From UBA1038 sp964480995 (lineage in GTDB: Bacteria > Bacillota > Clostridia > Christensenellales > Aristaeellaceae): a DNA stretch of 11,209 bases. Below are positions 5,417 through 11,209 of this stretch, in pieces. A program made the translations under genes and the position numbers. Each line of letters begins with the position of its first letter. The stretch's first letter is position 1. The stretch is taken from positions 1-11,209 of the forward strand of contig CAYZRZ010000069.1 of assembly GCA_964480995.1 (NCBI GenBank), in the 5' to 3' direction. The notes beneath the pieces were generated by a model. The model worked only from the letters and a program-made list of their open reading frames with translations. It ran no database searches and was not told the origin of the DNA.

Positions 5417-5914
5417 TCAGCCAAGAATTTCTTCGACCGTTTTGCCGCGCATCTTGGCGACCTGCTCTGCTGAACGCAGGAGCTTGAGGCCCTCCAAGGT
5501 CGCCTTTACGGTGTTGATGGGGTTGGATGTACCAAACGACTTGGCACGGATATCCTTCACCCCGGCCAGATCGAGCACCGCGCGGGCGGCACCTCCGGCG
5601 ATGACGCCGGCACCTTCTTCAGCGGGCAGCATAACTACCTTGCTGGTGCCGAAGTATCCCGTAGACTGGTGAGGTATGGTGGTTCCGACGATCGGAACGT
5701 TGATCATGTTTTTCTTGGCGTCTTCAACACCCTTGCGGATCGCCTCGGGGATTTCTGCCGCTTTGCCCATGCCGGCACCGACACGGCCAGCTCCGTCGCC
5801 TACGACCATCAGAGCGGAAAAGCGGAAGTTACGGCCGCCCTTAACCGTCTTAACGACACGGTTAACAGCAACCAATTTTTCTTTGAACTCAGACTGTTCG
5901 TCTCTGCGTTGCAT
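5417..5914 (-). CDS. rpsE: 30S ribosomal protein S5 (uS5)
   Basis: S5 lies at the mRNA entry side of the 30S subunit, affects decoding accuracy, and carries the region where spectinomycin-resistance changes occur. From the ATG at 5912-5914 the product has 165 residues, the family length. It shows LVAVNRVVKTVKGGRNFRFS (14-33), the S5 double-stranded RNA-binding domain with VVGDGAGRVGAGMGKA (37-52), then PEAIRKGVEDAKKNM (56-70), GTTIPH (77-82) and GAGVIAGGAARAVLDLAG (101-118). The loop with GGRNF shows no obvious resistance change. A GTG six codons upstream (5930-5932) keeps the frame open, but AAGGAG (5924-5929) lies between it and the ATG, which decides the shorter start. The gene follows rplR by 18 nt. 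Confidence 0.98.
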   Translation of the reverse strand: MQRRDEQSEFKEKLVAVNRVVKTVKGGRNFRFSALMVVGDGAGRVGAGMGKAAEIPEAIRKGVEDAKKNMINVPIVGTTIPHQSTGYFGTSKVVMLPAEEGAGVIAGGAARAVLDLAGVKDIRAKSFGTSNPINTVKATLEGLKLLRSAEQVAKMRGKTVEEILG

Positions 5915-5932
5915 GCCTTCCTTCTCCTTCAC

Positions 5933-6301
5933 TTAGAACTTGAGCCCGGCTTCACGGGCACCTTCTGCCAGAGAAGCGACGCGGCCTGTGTACAGATAGC
6001 CGCTGCGGTCAAAGACAACCTTTTCAACGCCGGCAGCCAGAGCGCGCTCACCGATGAGCTTGCCGATGGCTTTGGCGGCGGCGGTCTTATTCACCTCGTC
6101 AAATGTGTCCTTCACTGAGGCATCCATTGTGGAAGCCTGTACCAGTGTCACACCCTTGGTATCATCAATGATCTGGGCATAGATATTCGCGTTGCTGCGA
6201 TAGACGCACAGGCGCGGCATATCGGGTGTGCCGCTGATCTTTTTGCGGACACGTGCATGCCTGATTACGCGTACTTCGTTCCTGTCACGCTTTTTGAACA
6301 T
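5933..6301 (-). CDS. rplR: 50S ribosomal protein L18 (uL18)
   Basis: L18 binds 5S rRNA and, with L5, anchors it in the central protuberance of the 50S subunit. The 122-residue product has the arginine-rich N-terminus (MFKKRDRNEVRVIRHARVRK), PRLCVYRSNANIYAQIIDD (29-47), the helical middle and the conserved end VVFDRSGYLYTGRVASLAEG (95-114) followed by AREAGLKF. The ATG at 6299-6301 follows GGGAG. The gene lies 20 nt after rplF and 18 nt before rpsE, within the usual L6-L18-S5 order. Confidence 0.98.
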   Translation of the reverse strand: MFKKRDRNEVRVIRHARVRKKISGTPDMPRLCVYRSNANIYAQIIDDTKGVTLVQASTMDASVKDTFDEVNKTAAAKAIGKLIGERALAAGVEKVVFDRSGYLYTGRVASLAEGAREAGLKF

Positions 6302-6321
6302 ATGCGTTCACTCCCTTTCGA

Positions 6322-6861
6322 TTACTTACCGGCCTTGCCTTCCTTGCGGCGGATGCGCTCACCCTTGTACTTGACACCCTTGCCAAGGTAGGGCTCCGGC
6401 GGACGGGTTCCGCGGATATCCGCGGCCAGGCTGCCGACGACCTGCTTGTCAATGCCCTTCACCACGATCTGGGTGGGGGCAGGTGTTTCAAAGGTGATGT
6501 CGGCGGGTGCTTCAAACACAACGGGGTGCGAATAACCGACATTCATGGTCAGCTTCTTGCCGTCAACGCTGGCGCGGTAACCGGTGCCGACAAGCTCAAG
6601 AGCCTTTTCAAAGCCGGCGGTCACGCCTACGACCATATTGTTGAGTAAGGCGCGGTACAGGCCGTGCATGGCCTTGTGGGGCTTATTATCGGTGGGGCGC
6701 TCAAGCAAGAGCTCTCCATCGTTTTGAATTACTTTGATATCCGGGTTAACCTGCTGGAACAGCGTGCCTTTAGGGCCTTTGACAACAACCATGTTGTGTT
6801 CATCGACCGTTACCGACACGCCGGCAGGAACCGGAATCGGAAGTTTTCCGATACGAGACAT
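6322..6861 (-). CDS. rplF: 50S ribosomal protein L6 (uL6)
   Basis: L6 binds near the sarcin-ricin loop and the stalk base, where elongation factors dock. The 179-residue product has two duplicated domains as usual: MSRIGKLPIPVPAGV at the start, KGPKGTL (28-34), the linker HKAMHGLYRALLNNMVVGV (62-80), GTGYRASVDG (92-101), GYSHPV (109-114) and the signature PPEPYLGKGVKYKGE (154-168). The ATG at 6859-6861 follows GGAGGT with a 6-nt spacer. The gene lies 26 nt after rpsH and 20 nt before rplR. No unusual residues were noticed. Confidence 0.99.
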   Translation of the reverse strand: MSRIGKLPIPVPAGVSVTVDEHNMVVVKGPKGTLFQQVNPDIKVIQNDGELLLERPTDNKPHKAMHGLYRALLNNMVVGVTAGFEKALELVGTGYRASVDGKKLTMNVGYSHPVVFEAPADITFETPAPTQIVVKGIDKQVVGSLAADIRGTRPPEPYLGKGVKYKGERIRRKEGKAGK

Positions 6862-6887
6862 ACTTCTACCTCCAATGCGTCAGTCGG

Positions 6888-7289
6888 TTACCAGATATAG
6901 GCAAGCACTTCGCCGCCCAGATTGTTGCTGCGAGCGTTCTTATCAGTCATCAAGCCGCGGGATGTGGACACGATGGCTACGCCCAGACCGCCCAATACCT
7001 TCGGCAGCTCCTCGCACTTAGCGTAAACACGCAGACCGGGCTTGGAGATGCGCTTGAGGCCTGCGATAACAGGCTGCTGCTTGCCGTTGACATACTTCAG
7101 TGTGAGCTTGATCTGGCCTTGTACGCCATCATCAATTTTCTCATAGGTTTTGATATATCCTTCGTCAAGCAGAATCTTCGCGATTGCCTTCTTGGCATTG
7201 CTGGCCGGCATGACGACCGAATCATGCTTGGCAACCTGCGCATTTCTGATACGTGTCAGCATATCGGCAATGGGATCATTTACGATCAT
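6888..7289 (-). CDS. rpsH: 30S ribosomal protein S8 (uS8)
   Basis: S8 is a primary 16S rRNA-binding protein that organises the central domain. In E. coli it also represses the spc operon by binding the mRNA around rplE; whether that holds here is not visible. The 133-residue product has NDPIADMLTRIRNAQ (4-18), the N-terminal alpha-beta domain with EGYI (43-46), KRISKPGLRVY (79-89) and the signature STSRGLMTDKNAR (108-120), ending GGEVLAYIW. The ATG at 7287-7289 follows AAGGAGG with a 7-nt spacer. The gene lies between rpsZ and rplF, 26 nt from each. Confidence 0.99.
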   Translation of the reverse strand: MIVNDPIADMLTRIRNAQVAKHDSVVMPASNAKKAIAKILLDEGYIKTYEKIDDGVQGQIKLTLKYVNGKQQPVIAGLKRISKPGLRVYAKCEELPKVLGGLGVAIVSTSRGLMTDKNARSNNLGGEVLAYIW

Positions 7290-7315
7290 GTTGGAACCTC
7301 CTTCTCGTCATTCCA

Positions 7316-7501
7316 TCACCAGCTGGCCTTGCGGACGCCGGGGATCTCGCCTTTGTGGGCTAATTCTCTAAAACAGATACGGCACACGCCGTAGCGGCGC
7401 AGCACGGAGTGCGGACGTCCGCACAGACGGCAGCGCGTATAAGCGCGGGTGGTAAACTTGGCAGGACGGCTCTGCCGGATCTTCATACTTGTCTTTGCCA
7501 T
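7316..7501 (-). CDS. rpsZ: 30S ribosomal protein S14, zinc-binding type Z (uS14)
   Basis: S14 helps assemble the 30S head next to S3 and S10. The short 61-residue form with four cysteines (C24, C27, C40 and C43, in CRLC and CRIC) is the zinc-bound type found in Bacillota and Thermus, as opposed to the longer zinc-free type. It ends HKGEIPGVRKASW, the family signature. The ATG at 7499-7501 follows GGGAG with a 6-nt spacer. It sits between rplE and rpsH as in other spc operons. Many Bacillota carry a second zinc-free S14 elsewhere, which cannot be checked in this window. The name rpsN is also used for this gene. Confidence 0.98.
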   Translation of the reverse strand: MAKTSMKIRQSRPAKFTTRAYTRCRLCGRPHSVLRRYGVCRICFRELAHKGEIPGVRKASW

Positions 7502-7516
7502 ATATTACTCCCTCCC

Positions 7517-8062
7517 TTACTGCTGCGCAAACGGCATGCCCAGGAGGCTCAGGAGTTCCTTCGCTTCCTCATCCGTTTTAGCGGTCGTAACAAAAATCAT
7601 TTCCATACCGCGGATCTTGTCTACCTTATCATAATTGATCTCGGGGAAGATCAGCTGCTCGCGAACACCCAGGGCATAGTTGCCGCGGCCATCAAAAGCC
7701 TTGGCGCTCACACCGCGGAAGTCACGCACGCGGGGCAGGGCGATGGAGATCAGCTTGTCAACAAACTCCTCCATCCGGATGCCGCGAAGGGTGACCTTCG
7801 CGCCAACGTTCATGCCCTCGCGCAGCTTGAAGTTCGCGATGGACTTTTTGGCCTTTGTGATCAGGGGTTTCTGACCGGCGATCTGAGAGAGTTCATCCAC
7901 GGCGACTTCCAGCGCCTTGGCATTGTCCTTGGTATCGCCCAGACCCATGTTAATGATCACCTTTTCCAGGCGCGGGATCTCCATGGGGTTCTTATAGCCG
8001 AATTTCTGCTGAAGAGCAGGGACAGCTTCGGCGAGGTATTTTTCTTTCAAACGCGTTGCCAT
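7517..8062 (-). CDS. rplE: 50S ribosomal protein L5 (uL5)
   Basis: L5 binds 5S rRNA and contacts the P-site tRNA and the 30S head from the central protuberance. The 181-residue product begins MATRLKEKYLAEAVPALQQK, has RLEKVIINMGLGD (31-43), GQKPLITKAKKSIANFKLRE (63-82), GAKVTLRG near 87-94, and the end with GMEMIFVTTAKTDEEAKELL. The length is close to the usual 179. The ATG at 8060-8062 follows AAGGAGGAGG. It lies 16 nt after rplX and 15 nt before rpsZ. In E. coli this start region is the S8 repressor site; I could not recognise such a site here by eye. Confidence 0.99.
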   Translation of the reverse strand: MATRLKEKYLAEAVPALQQKFGYKNPMEIPRLEKVIINMGLGDTKDNAKALEVAVDELSQIAGQKPLITKAKKSIANFKLREGMNVGAKVTLRGIRMEEFVDKLISIALPRVRDFRGVSAKAFDGRGNYALGVREQLIFPEINYDKVDKIRGMEMIFVTTAKTDEEAKELLSLLGMPFAQQ

Positions 8063-8078
8063 ATGCTATTCCTCCTCC

Positions 8079-8393
8079 TTAGTCAATCTGCTGGCCGCAT
8101 TTTTTGCAAATGCGGGTCTTCTTGCCGTCATCCACCTTCGCGCCGGCGCGGGAGGGCTTGCCGCACTTCTGGCAGACAAGCATCACGTTGCTGGCATCAA
8201 TGGCGGCTTCTTTGTGGATGATGCCGCCGGGCTGACCCTGGGCACGGGACTTCTGATGCTTGGTCACCATCGCCACGCCTTCGACCGTTACGCGGCCGCT
8301 CTTGGGGTTGACGGCGAGCACTTTGCCCTTGGTACCCTTGTCCTTGCCGGAGATGACAATGACTTCATCCTTGGTCTTTACATGTACTTTCAT
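8079..8393 (-). CDS. rplX: 50S ribosomal protein L24 (uL24) with four-cysteine ribbon
   Basis: L24 is an assembly-initiator protein of the 50S subunit, located near the tunnel exit. From the ATG at 8391-8393 it has 104 residues. It begins MKVHVKTKDEVIVISGKDKG, a KOW domain (residues 5-32), then VEGVAMVTKHQK (37-48) and QPGGIIHKEAAIDASNV (54-70). The C-terminal part has CQKC (74-77) and CKKC (96-99), a likely zinc ribbon that the Bacillus subtilis protein lacks as I recall it. An in-frame ATG two codons earlier (8397-8399) lies one base from the AAAGGAG (8401-8407), too close to be used; the second ATG has a 7-nt spacer. The ribosome binding site overlaps the rplN stop codon. Confidence 0.97.
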   Translation of the reverse strand: MKVHVKTKDEVIVISGKDKGTKGKVLAVNPKSGRVTVEGVAMVTKHQKSRAQGQPGGIIHKEAAIDASNVMLVCQKCGKPSRAGAKVDDGKKTRICKKCGQQID

Positions 8394-8405
8394 CGCCATA
8401 CTCCT

Positions 8406-8774
8406 TTACAGTACTTCCGGCGCGAGGGAAACGATCTTCATGAAGTCCTTCTCGCGCAGTTCACGGGCCACCGGCCCAAAGATACGGGTGCCGACAGGCT
8501 GGTGATCATCCTTAATGATAACGGCTGCGTTATCATCAAAGCGGATATAGCTGCCTTCGGGGCGGCGCATGGACTTGTGCACGCGCACAATGACTGCCTT
8601 GATGACATCGCCCTTCTTTACGGTGCCGCCGGGAGCCGCGGACTTCACGCTGGCGACGATCACATCGCCGATAGACCCGCTGCGGCGGAACGAGCCGCCC
8701 AGAACACGGATGCACATGATTTCCTTGGCGCCGGAGTTATCAGCGACCTTGAGTCGCGTTTGCGGCTGAATCAT
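8406..8774 (-). CDS. rplN: 50S ribosomal protein L14 (uL14)
   Basis: L14 lies at the subunit interface, forms bridge B8 and is the binding site of the silencing factor RsfS. The 122-residue product has exactly the family length. It begins MIQPQTRLKVADNSGAKEIM, has CIRVLGGS (21-28), the signature GDVIKAVIVRVHKSMRRPEG (55-74), YIRFDDNAAV (76-85) and ends with GPVARELRE (100-108) and the FMKIVSLAPEVL tail. The ATG at 8772-8774 follows AAAGGAGG. This is the first gene of the classical spc operon; a 63-nt spacer with a hairpin separates it from rpsQ. Confidence 0.99.
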   Translation of the reverse strand: MIQPQTRLKVADNSGAKEIMCIRVLGGSFRRSGSIGDVIVASVKSAAPGGTVKKGDVIKAVIVRVHKSMRRPEGSYIRFDDNAAVIIKDDHQPVGTRIFGPVARELREKDFMKIVSLAPEVL

Positions 8775-8801
8775 AGTGGTTCCTCCTTTATAGATTCCTC
8801 G

Positions 8802-8824
8802 TCATGGTGCCTTGTGGCCCATGA
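8802..8824 (-). promoter_or_regulatory. Hairpin in the rpsQ-rplN (S10/spc) spacer
   Basis: In the minus-strand RNA UCAUGG and GCC pair with GGC and CCAUGA, with one bulged A and an ACAA loop: 9 bp in all. It lies at the S10/spc operon junction, where E. coli has a promoter; I see no convincing -35 and -10 pair here. No U-tract follows. The stem is seen; its function is inferred. Confidence 0.35.
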
Positions 8825-8837
8825 GAGGTCGCATACA

Positions 8838-9098
8838 TTACTTCGCCTTTTCAACGATCTCGACCAAGCGCCAGCGCTTATCACGGCTGAGCGGACGGGT
8901 TTCCATCACGCGCACGGTATCGCCGATACCGCAGGCATTCTCTTCATCATGCGCCTTCAGCTTGGTTGTGCGCTTCACGATCTTGCCGTAGAGCGGGTGA
9001 CGAACCCTGGTAGTGATGGCAACGACGATGGTCTTGTCCATCTTGTCGCTGATAACCACGCCTTGCCTGGTTTTGCGAAGTCCTCTTTGCTCTGACAT
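8838..9098 (-). CDS. rpsQ: 30S ribosomal protein S17 (uS17)
   Basis: S17 is a primary 16S rRNA-binding OB-fold protein of the 30S body. The 86-residue product begins MSEQRGLRKTRQGVVISDKM, followed by DKTIVVAI (21-28), HPLYGKIVKRTTKLKAHDE (34-52), and GDTVRVMETRPLSRDKRWRL (59-78), a complete family match. The frame is open six codons farther, to a GTG at 9116, but AAAGGAGG (9106-9113) lies within that stretch, 7 nt before the ATG at 9096-9098, which decides the start. The gene follows rpmC closely and ends the S10 group. Confidence 0.98.
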   Translation of the reverse strand: MSEQRGLRKTRQGVVISDKMDKTIVVAITTRVRHPLYGKIVKRTTKLKAHDEENACGIGDTVRVMETRPLSRDKRWRLVEIVEKAK

Positions 9099-9119
9099 AG
9101 AATTGCCTCCTTTCACGGC

Positions 9120-9323
9120 TTACTTCTGCGCGGCCTTCTTGCCGGCTTGGGTCTGAACCGTCAGGGCGCGCGCTATGTCACGCTTGACGGAGGATATTTG
9201 CATTGTGTTCTCCAGCTGACCGGTCGCCAGCTTGAATCGCAGGTTGAAAAGCTCGCTCTTGAGATCGGCGATCGCTGCGGTCAGTTCCTCTGGCTTCATG
9301 GCTGCATATTCGCTCACCTTCAT
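9120..9323 (-). CDS. rpmC: 50S ribosomal protein L29 (uL29)
   Basis: L29 is a small helical protein at the tunnel exit, part of the docking site for signal recognition particle and trigger factor together with L23. The 67-residue product has two helices with the conserved LKSELFNLRFKLATGQLENT (21-40) and the signature ISSVKRDIARALT (43-55), then a lysine- and glutamine-rich tail. The ATG at 9321-9323 overlaps the rplP stop as ATGA (9320-9323), which indicates translational coupling. It lies directly before rpsQ, as in all S10 operons. Confidence 0.98.
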   Translation of the reverse strand: MKVSEYAAMKPEELTAAIADLKSELFNLRFKLATGQLENTMQISSVKRDIARALTVQTQAGKKAAQK

Positions 9324-9760
9324 TGCTTCTCACCACCGTTTTTCTCAATAAGTTGATCGCGGGTGTAAATCTTGGAGCGGACAGGAAGCTTGCTGGCCGC
9401 CAGCCGTAGCGCCTGACGGGCCGTCGCTTCATCAATTCCGCCGATTTCAAACATCACGCGGCCGGGTTTGACGACTGCAACCCAGAACTCCGGGTTGCCC
9501 TTGCCGGAACCCATGCGGGTCTCTGCAGGCTTCTTCGTCACGGGCTTGTCGGGGAAGATCTTGATCCACACCTGGCCGCCGCGCTTGGTATGGCGGGTCA
9601 GCGCGATACGGGCAGCTTCGATCTGCTGGCTGGTAACCCAGCTGGGAGACGTGGCCACGAGGCCGATGTCGCCATAGCTGATCGTGTTGCCGCGATGGGC
9701 TTCTCCCTTCATGCGGCCGCGAAATACCTTGCGGCGCTTCACTCTCTTAGGCATTAACAT
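9320..9760 (-). CDS. rplP: 50S ribosomal protein L16 (uL16)
   Basis: L16 stabilises the A-site side of the peptidyl-transferase centre and tRNA accommodation. The 146-residue product begins MLMPKRVKRRKVFRGRMKG, has ISYGDIGLVATSPSWVTSQQ (27-46), RGGQVWIKIFPDKPVTKKPA (60-79), ETRMGSGKGNPEFWVAVVKP (80-99) and the helix ATARQALRLAASKLP (112-126). The arginine in ETRMG is the position that is hydroxylated in E. coli. The first ATG (9758-9760) has a 9-nt spacer to AAGGAGG and fits better than the ATG two codons later. It starts 2 nt after rpsC and overlaps rpmC by 4 nt. Confidence 0.98.
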   Translation of the reverse strand: MLMPKRVKRRKVFRGRMKGEAHRGNTISYGDIGLVATSPSWVTSQQIEAARIALTRHTKRGGQVWIKIFPDKPVTKKPAETRMGSGKGNPEFWVAVVKPGRVMFEIGGIDEATARQALRLAASKLPVRSKIYTRDQLIEKNGGEKQ

Positions 9761-9762
9761 GG

Positions 9763-10434
9763 TTATTTGCCTCCTTCGCTGACTCGGGCGGCAGTCTTCT
9801 TTGCCTTAGGCAAAACCTGGCCCTTATAGATCCACACCTTCACGCCCAGACGGCCGTAGGTGGTCTTCGCTTCCGCGAAACCGTAGTCGATGTTGGCACG
9901 CAGGGTCTGCAGGGGGATGGAGCCTTCGTGATAGTGCTCATTGCGGGCGATGTCGGAGCCATTGAGACGGCCGGACACCTTGATCTTCATTCCCTTGGCG
10001 CCGGCGCGCATCGCGCGCTGGATGGACTGTTTCATGGCCCGGCGGAAGGAAATGCGCTTTTCAAGCTGCTGGGCAACGTTCTCAGCTACCAGCTGCGCGT
10101 CACTGTCGGGGGTCTTGACCTCAAGCACATTGATGTTGACCGGGTGACCCAGCTTCTTCTCGGCATAGGCCTTCAGGTCCTCAATGCCCTTGCCGCCGCG
10201 GCCGATGATCATGCCGGGACGGCCGGTAAAGATGTTGATCGTCATCTTCGCGGCGCTGCGCTCGATATCGATACGGCTGACGCCGGTCGAATAATACTTT
10301 TCTTTCAGGTCTTCGCGGATCTTGTAATCTTCAATCAGATTATCAGCGAAGGTCTTTTTATCCGCGTACCAGCGCGTGCTCCAATCGAAAATCACGCCTA
10401 CGCGCGCGCCGTGCGGGTTAATTTTCTGACCCAT
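9763..10434 (-). CDS. rpsC: 30S ribosomal protein S3 (uS3)
   Basis: S3 forms part of the mRNA entry channel in the 30S head and contributes to mRNA unwinding. The 223-residue product begins MGQKINPHGARVGVIFDWST, followed by the type II KH domain with GMIIGRGGKGIEDLK (74-88), VNINVLEVKTPDSDAQLVAE (98-117), RRAMKQSIQRAMRAGAKG (130-147) and the C-terminal domain ending YGFAEAKTTYGRLGVKVWIY near 184-203. The length is typical. The ATG at 10432-10434 follows GGGAGG. It lies 15 nt after rplV and 2 nt before rplP. Confidence 0.99.
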   Translation of the reverse strand: MGQKINPHGARVGVIFDWSTRWYADKKTFADNLIEDYKIREDLKEKYYSTGVSRIDIERSAAKMTINIFTGRPGMIIGRGGKGIEDLKAYAEKKLGHPVNINVLEVKTPDSDAQLVAENVAQQLEKRISFRRAMKQSIQRAMRAGAKGMKIKVSGRLNGSDIARNEHYHEGSIPLQTLRANIDYGFAEAKTTYGRLGVKVWIYKGQVLPKAKKTAARVSEGGK

Positions 10435-10449
10435 TGGTATTCCTCCCTC

Positions 10450-10833
10450 TTATCGTTGATCCAGCACGACACTGATGTGGCTGGTGCGTCTGAGCATCGG
10501 TGAGGCGCTTCCGCGGCTACGGGCAACAAAACGCTTCAGCGTGGGGCCCGGGTTGGCGTAGATCTCAGCGATGTAGAGCGAGTTGCGATCGAGATCCTGA
10601 TTGTTGACAGCGTTCGCGATGGCGCTGTTAAGGAGCTTGATGACAACGGGGGAAGAAAATTTGGGTGTAAACTGGAGAATTGCCAGCGCTTCGTCCACAT
10701 TCTTGCCGCGAACCAGGTCGATGACCTGCTTGGCTTTGCGGGAGGAGACGCGCACATGCTTAACGTGCGCCTGAGGACGCTTATCCCGTTCCTGAGCGCG
10801 CTTTTCCCCTTTATTGCGGGTATTGGATGCCAT
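10450..10833 (-). CDS. rplV: 50S ribosomal protein L22 (uL22) with N-terminal extension
   Basis: L22 contacts all 23S rRNA domains and its beta-hairpin lines the exit tunnel constriction, where macrolide-resistance changes map. The 127-residue product has VKHVRVSSRKAKQVIDLVRG (24-43), a helical core with LLNSAIANAVNN (67-78), and the signature KRFVARSRGSASPMLRRTSH (100-119). It carries about 20 charged residues (MASNTRNKGEKRAQERDKRP) before the usual start of the fold. The start looks real, since AAAGGAG precedes the ATG at 10831-10833 with normal spacing. The beta-hairpin tip shows no obvious insertion or deletion. It lies 20 nt after rpsS and 15 nt before rpsC. Confidence 0.98.
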   Translation of the reverse strand: MASNTRNKGEKRAQERDKRPQAHVKHVRVSSRKAKQVIDLVRGKNVDEALAILQFTPKFSSPVVIKLLNSAIANAVNNQDLDRNSLYIAEIYANPGPTLKRFVARSRGSASPMLRRTSHISVVLDQR

Positions 10834-10853
10834 GTTTGGGTACTCCTTTCCTC

Positions 10854-11132
10854 TTACTTGCGGCCGCTTGCTTTTTCACCGGCGTGTCCGCGGAAGGTGC
10901 GGGTGGGGGCAAACTCACCCAGCTTGTGGCCGACCATGTCTTCAGTAACGTAAACCGGCACATGCTTCCTGCCGTCATGCACGGCAATGGTATGCCCGAC
11001 AAAATCCGGGAAGATGGTCGATGCGCGGGACCAAGTCCTTAAAACGGCTTTTTTGCCCGCCTTGTTCATATCTTCAACGCGCTTGAGCAGCGTTTCCTGC
11101 ACATAGGGCCCTTTCTTAATTGAACGGCTCAT
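10854..11132 (-). CDS. rpsS: 30S ribosomal protein S19 (uS19)
   Basis: S19 binds the 30S head with S13 and helps form bridges to the 50S central protuberance. The 92-residue product begins MSRSIKKGPYVQETLLKRVE, has KKAVLRTWSRASTIFPDFVG (27-46), VHDGRKHVPVYVTEDMVGHK (51-70) and the signature LGEFAPTRTFRGHAGEK (71-87). The ATG at 11130-11132 follows GGGAGG. It lies 28 nt after rplB and 20 nt before rplV. Confidence 0.99.
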   Translation of the reverse strand: MSRSIKKGPYVQETLLKRVEDMNKAGKKAVLRTWSRASTIFPDFVGHTIAVHDGRKHVPVYVTEDMVGHKLGEFAPTRTFRGHAGEKASGRK

Positions 11133-11160
11133 TGATTTAGATGCCTCCCTTCATTCGTTC

Positions 11161-11209
11161 TCACTTCGAGTTGATGCGCTTGATGATCAAGCGATTGGAA
11201 TACTTCTTG
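11161..11209 (-). CDS. rplB: 50S ribosomal protein L2 (uL2), last 15 codons only
   Basis: The right window edge holds the C-terminal 15 residues, KKYSNRLIIKRINSK, and a TGA stop at 11161-11163. The KxSNxLIIxR pattern is the usual L2 tail, and L2 always precedes S19 in S10 operons. L2 is a core 50S protein needed for subunit joining and peptidyl-transferase activity. Too little is visible to say more; the identity rests on the tail motif and the position. Confidence 0.85.
   Translation of the reverse strand, partial: KKYSNRLIIKRINSK

Noticed and set aside
7409..8221. Plus-strand open frame of 270 codons opposite rpsZ, rplE and rplX
   Set aside because: It is antisense to conserved ribosomal genes, with low-complexity, non-protein-like translation.
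8775..8800. Promoter for rplN with TATAAA as -10
   Set aside because: The TATAAA overlaps the ribosome binding site and no -35-like hexamer lies at 16-18 nt upstream.
8214..9095. Plus-strand open frame of 293 codons opposite rplX, rplN and rpsQ
   Set aside because: It spans three well-supported genes and their spacers on the other strand and has no recognisable domains.
1..11209. A new defence, mobile or biosynthetic system
   Set aside because: All coding capacity is taken by core ribosomal, SecY, Adk, Map, KOW and IF-1 genes; there are no insertion sequences, CRISPR-like repeats, tRNAs or foreign-looking segments.

Overview
The window is one continuous block of translation-related genes, all on the minus strand, so transcription runs from high to low coordinates. 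It is the end of the S10 operon, the whole spc operon, and the start of the alpha operon. The gene order is rplB (last codons only), rpsS, rplV, rpsC, rplP, rpmC, rpsQ, then rplN, rplX, rplE, rpsZ, rpsH, rplF, rplR, rpsE, rpmD, rplO, secY, then adk, map, a KOW-domain gene, infA, rpmJ, rpsM, rpsK and the first two thirds of rpsD. Both window edges cut a gene (rplB on the right, rpsD on the left).

The organism is most likely a member of the Clostridia (Bacillota). The evidence is the adk-map-KOW-infA-rpmJ run between secY and rpsM, rpsD lying directly after rpsK, the short four-cysteine S14, an adenylate kinase with a four-cysteine zinc LID, strong AGGAGG-type ribosome binding sites before nearly every gene, and moderately high GC. 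The finer placement is not resolvable here. A run of 10 Ns at 5307-5316 inside rpmD points to a draft or metagenome-assembled genome.

Right part (8838-11209): ribosomal proteins that bind 16S and 23S rRNA and surround the tunnel exit and mRNA entry (L2, S19, L22, S3, L16, L29, S17). Middle (3514-8774): L14 to L15, followed by the translocon channel SecY. Left part (1-3435): adenylate kinase, methionine aminopeptidase, a small KOW-domain RNA-binding protein, IF-1, L36, S13, S11 and S4. Functionally the block makes ribosome parts, the membrane channel that receives nascent chains, and the enzyme that trims their first methionine.

No new multi-gene system is present; the gene content is conserved core machinery. 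What stands out is fine structure: an 18-position-arm stem-loop between secY and adk that abuts the adk ribosome binding site; a 140-nt rpmJ-rpsM leader with two mutually exclusive hairpins; smaller hairpins in three other unusually long spacers; two consecutive TTG starts (KOW gene and infA) with a 14-nt overlap; and an assembly gap in rpmD whose written length cannot be right. Several genes (rpsQ, rplX, rpsE, rpsM, infA) have longer in-frame open frames upstream, and the ribosome binding site decides the shorter start. No convincing promoter, intrinsic terminator with a U-tract, tRNA, CRISPR array or mobile element was seen. No gene-free stretch exceeds 140 bases.
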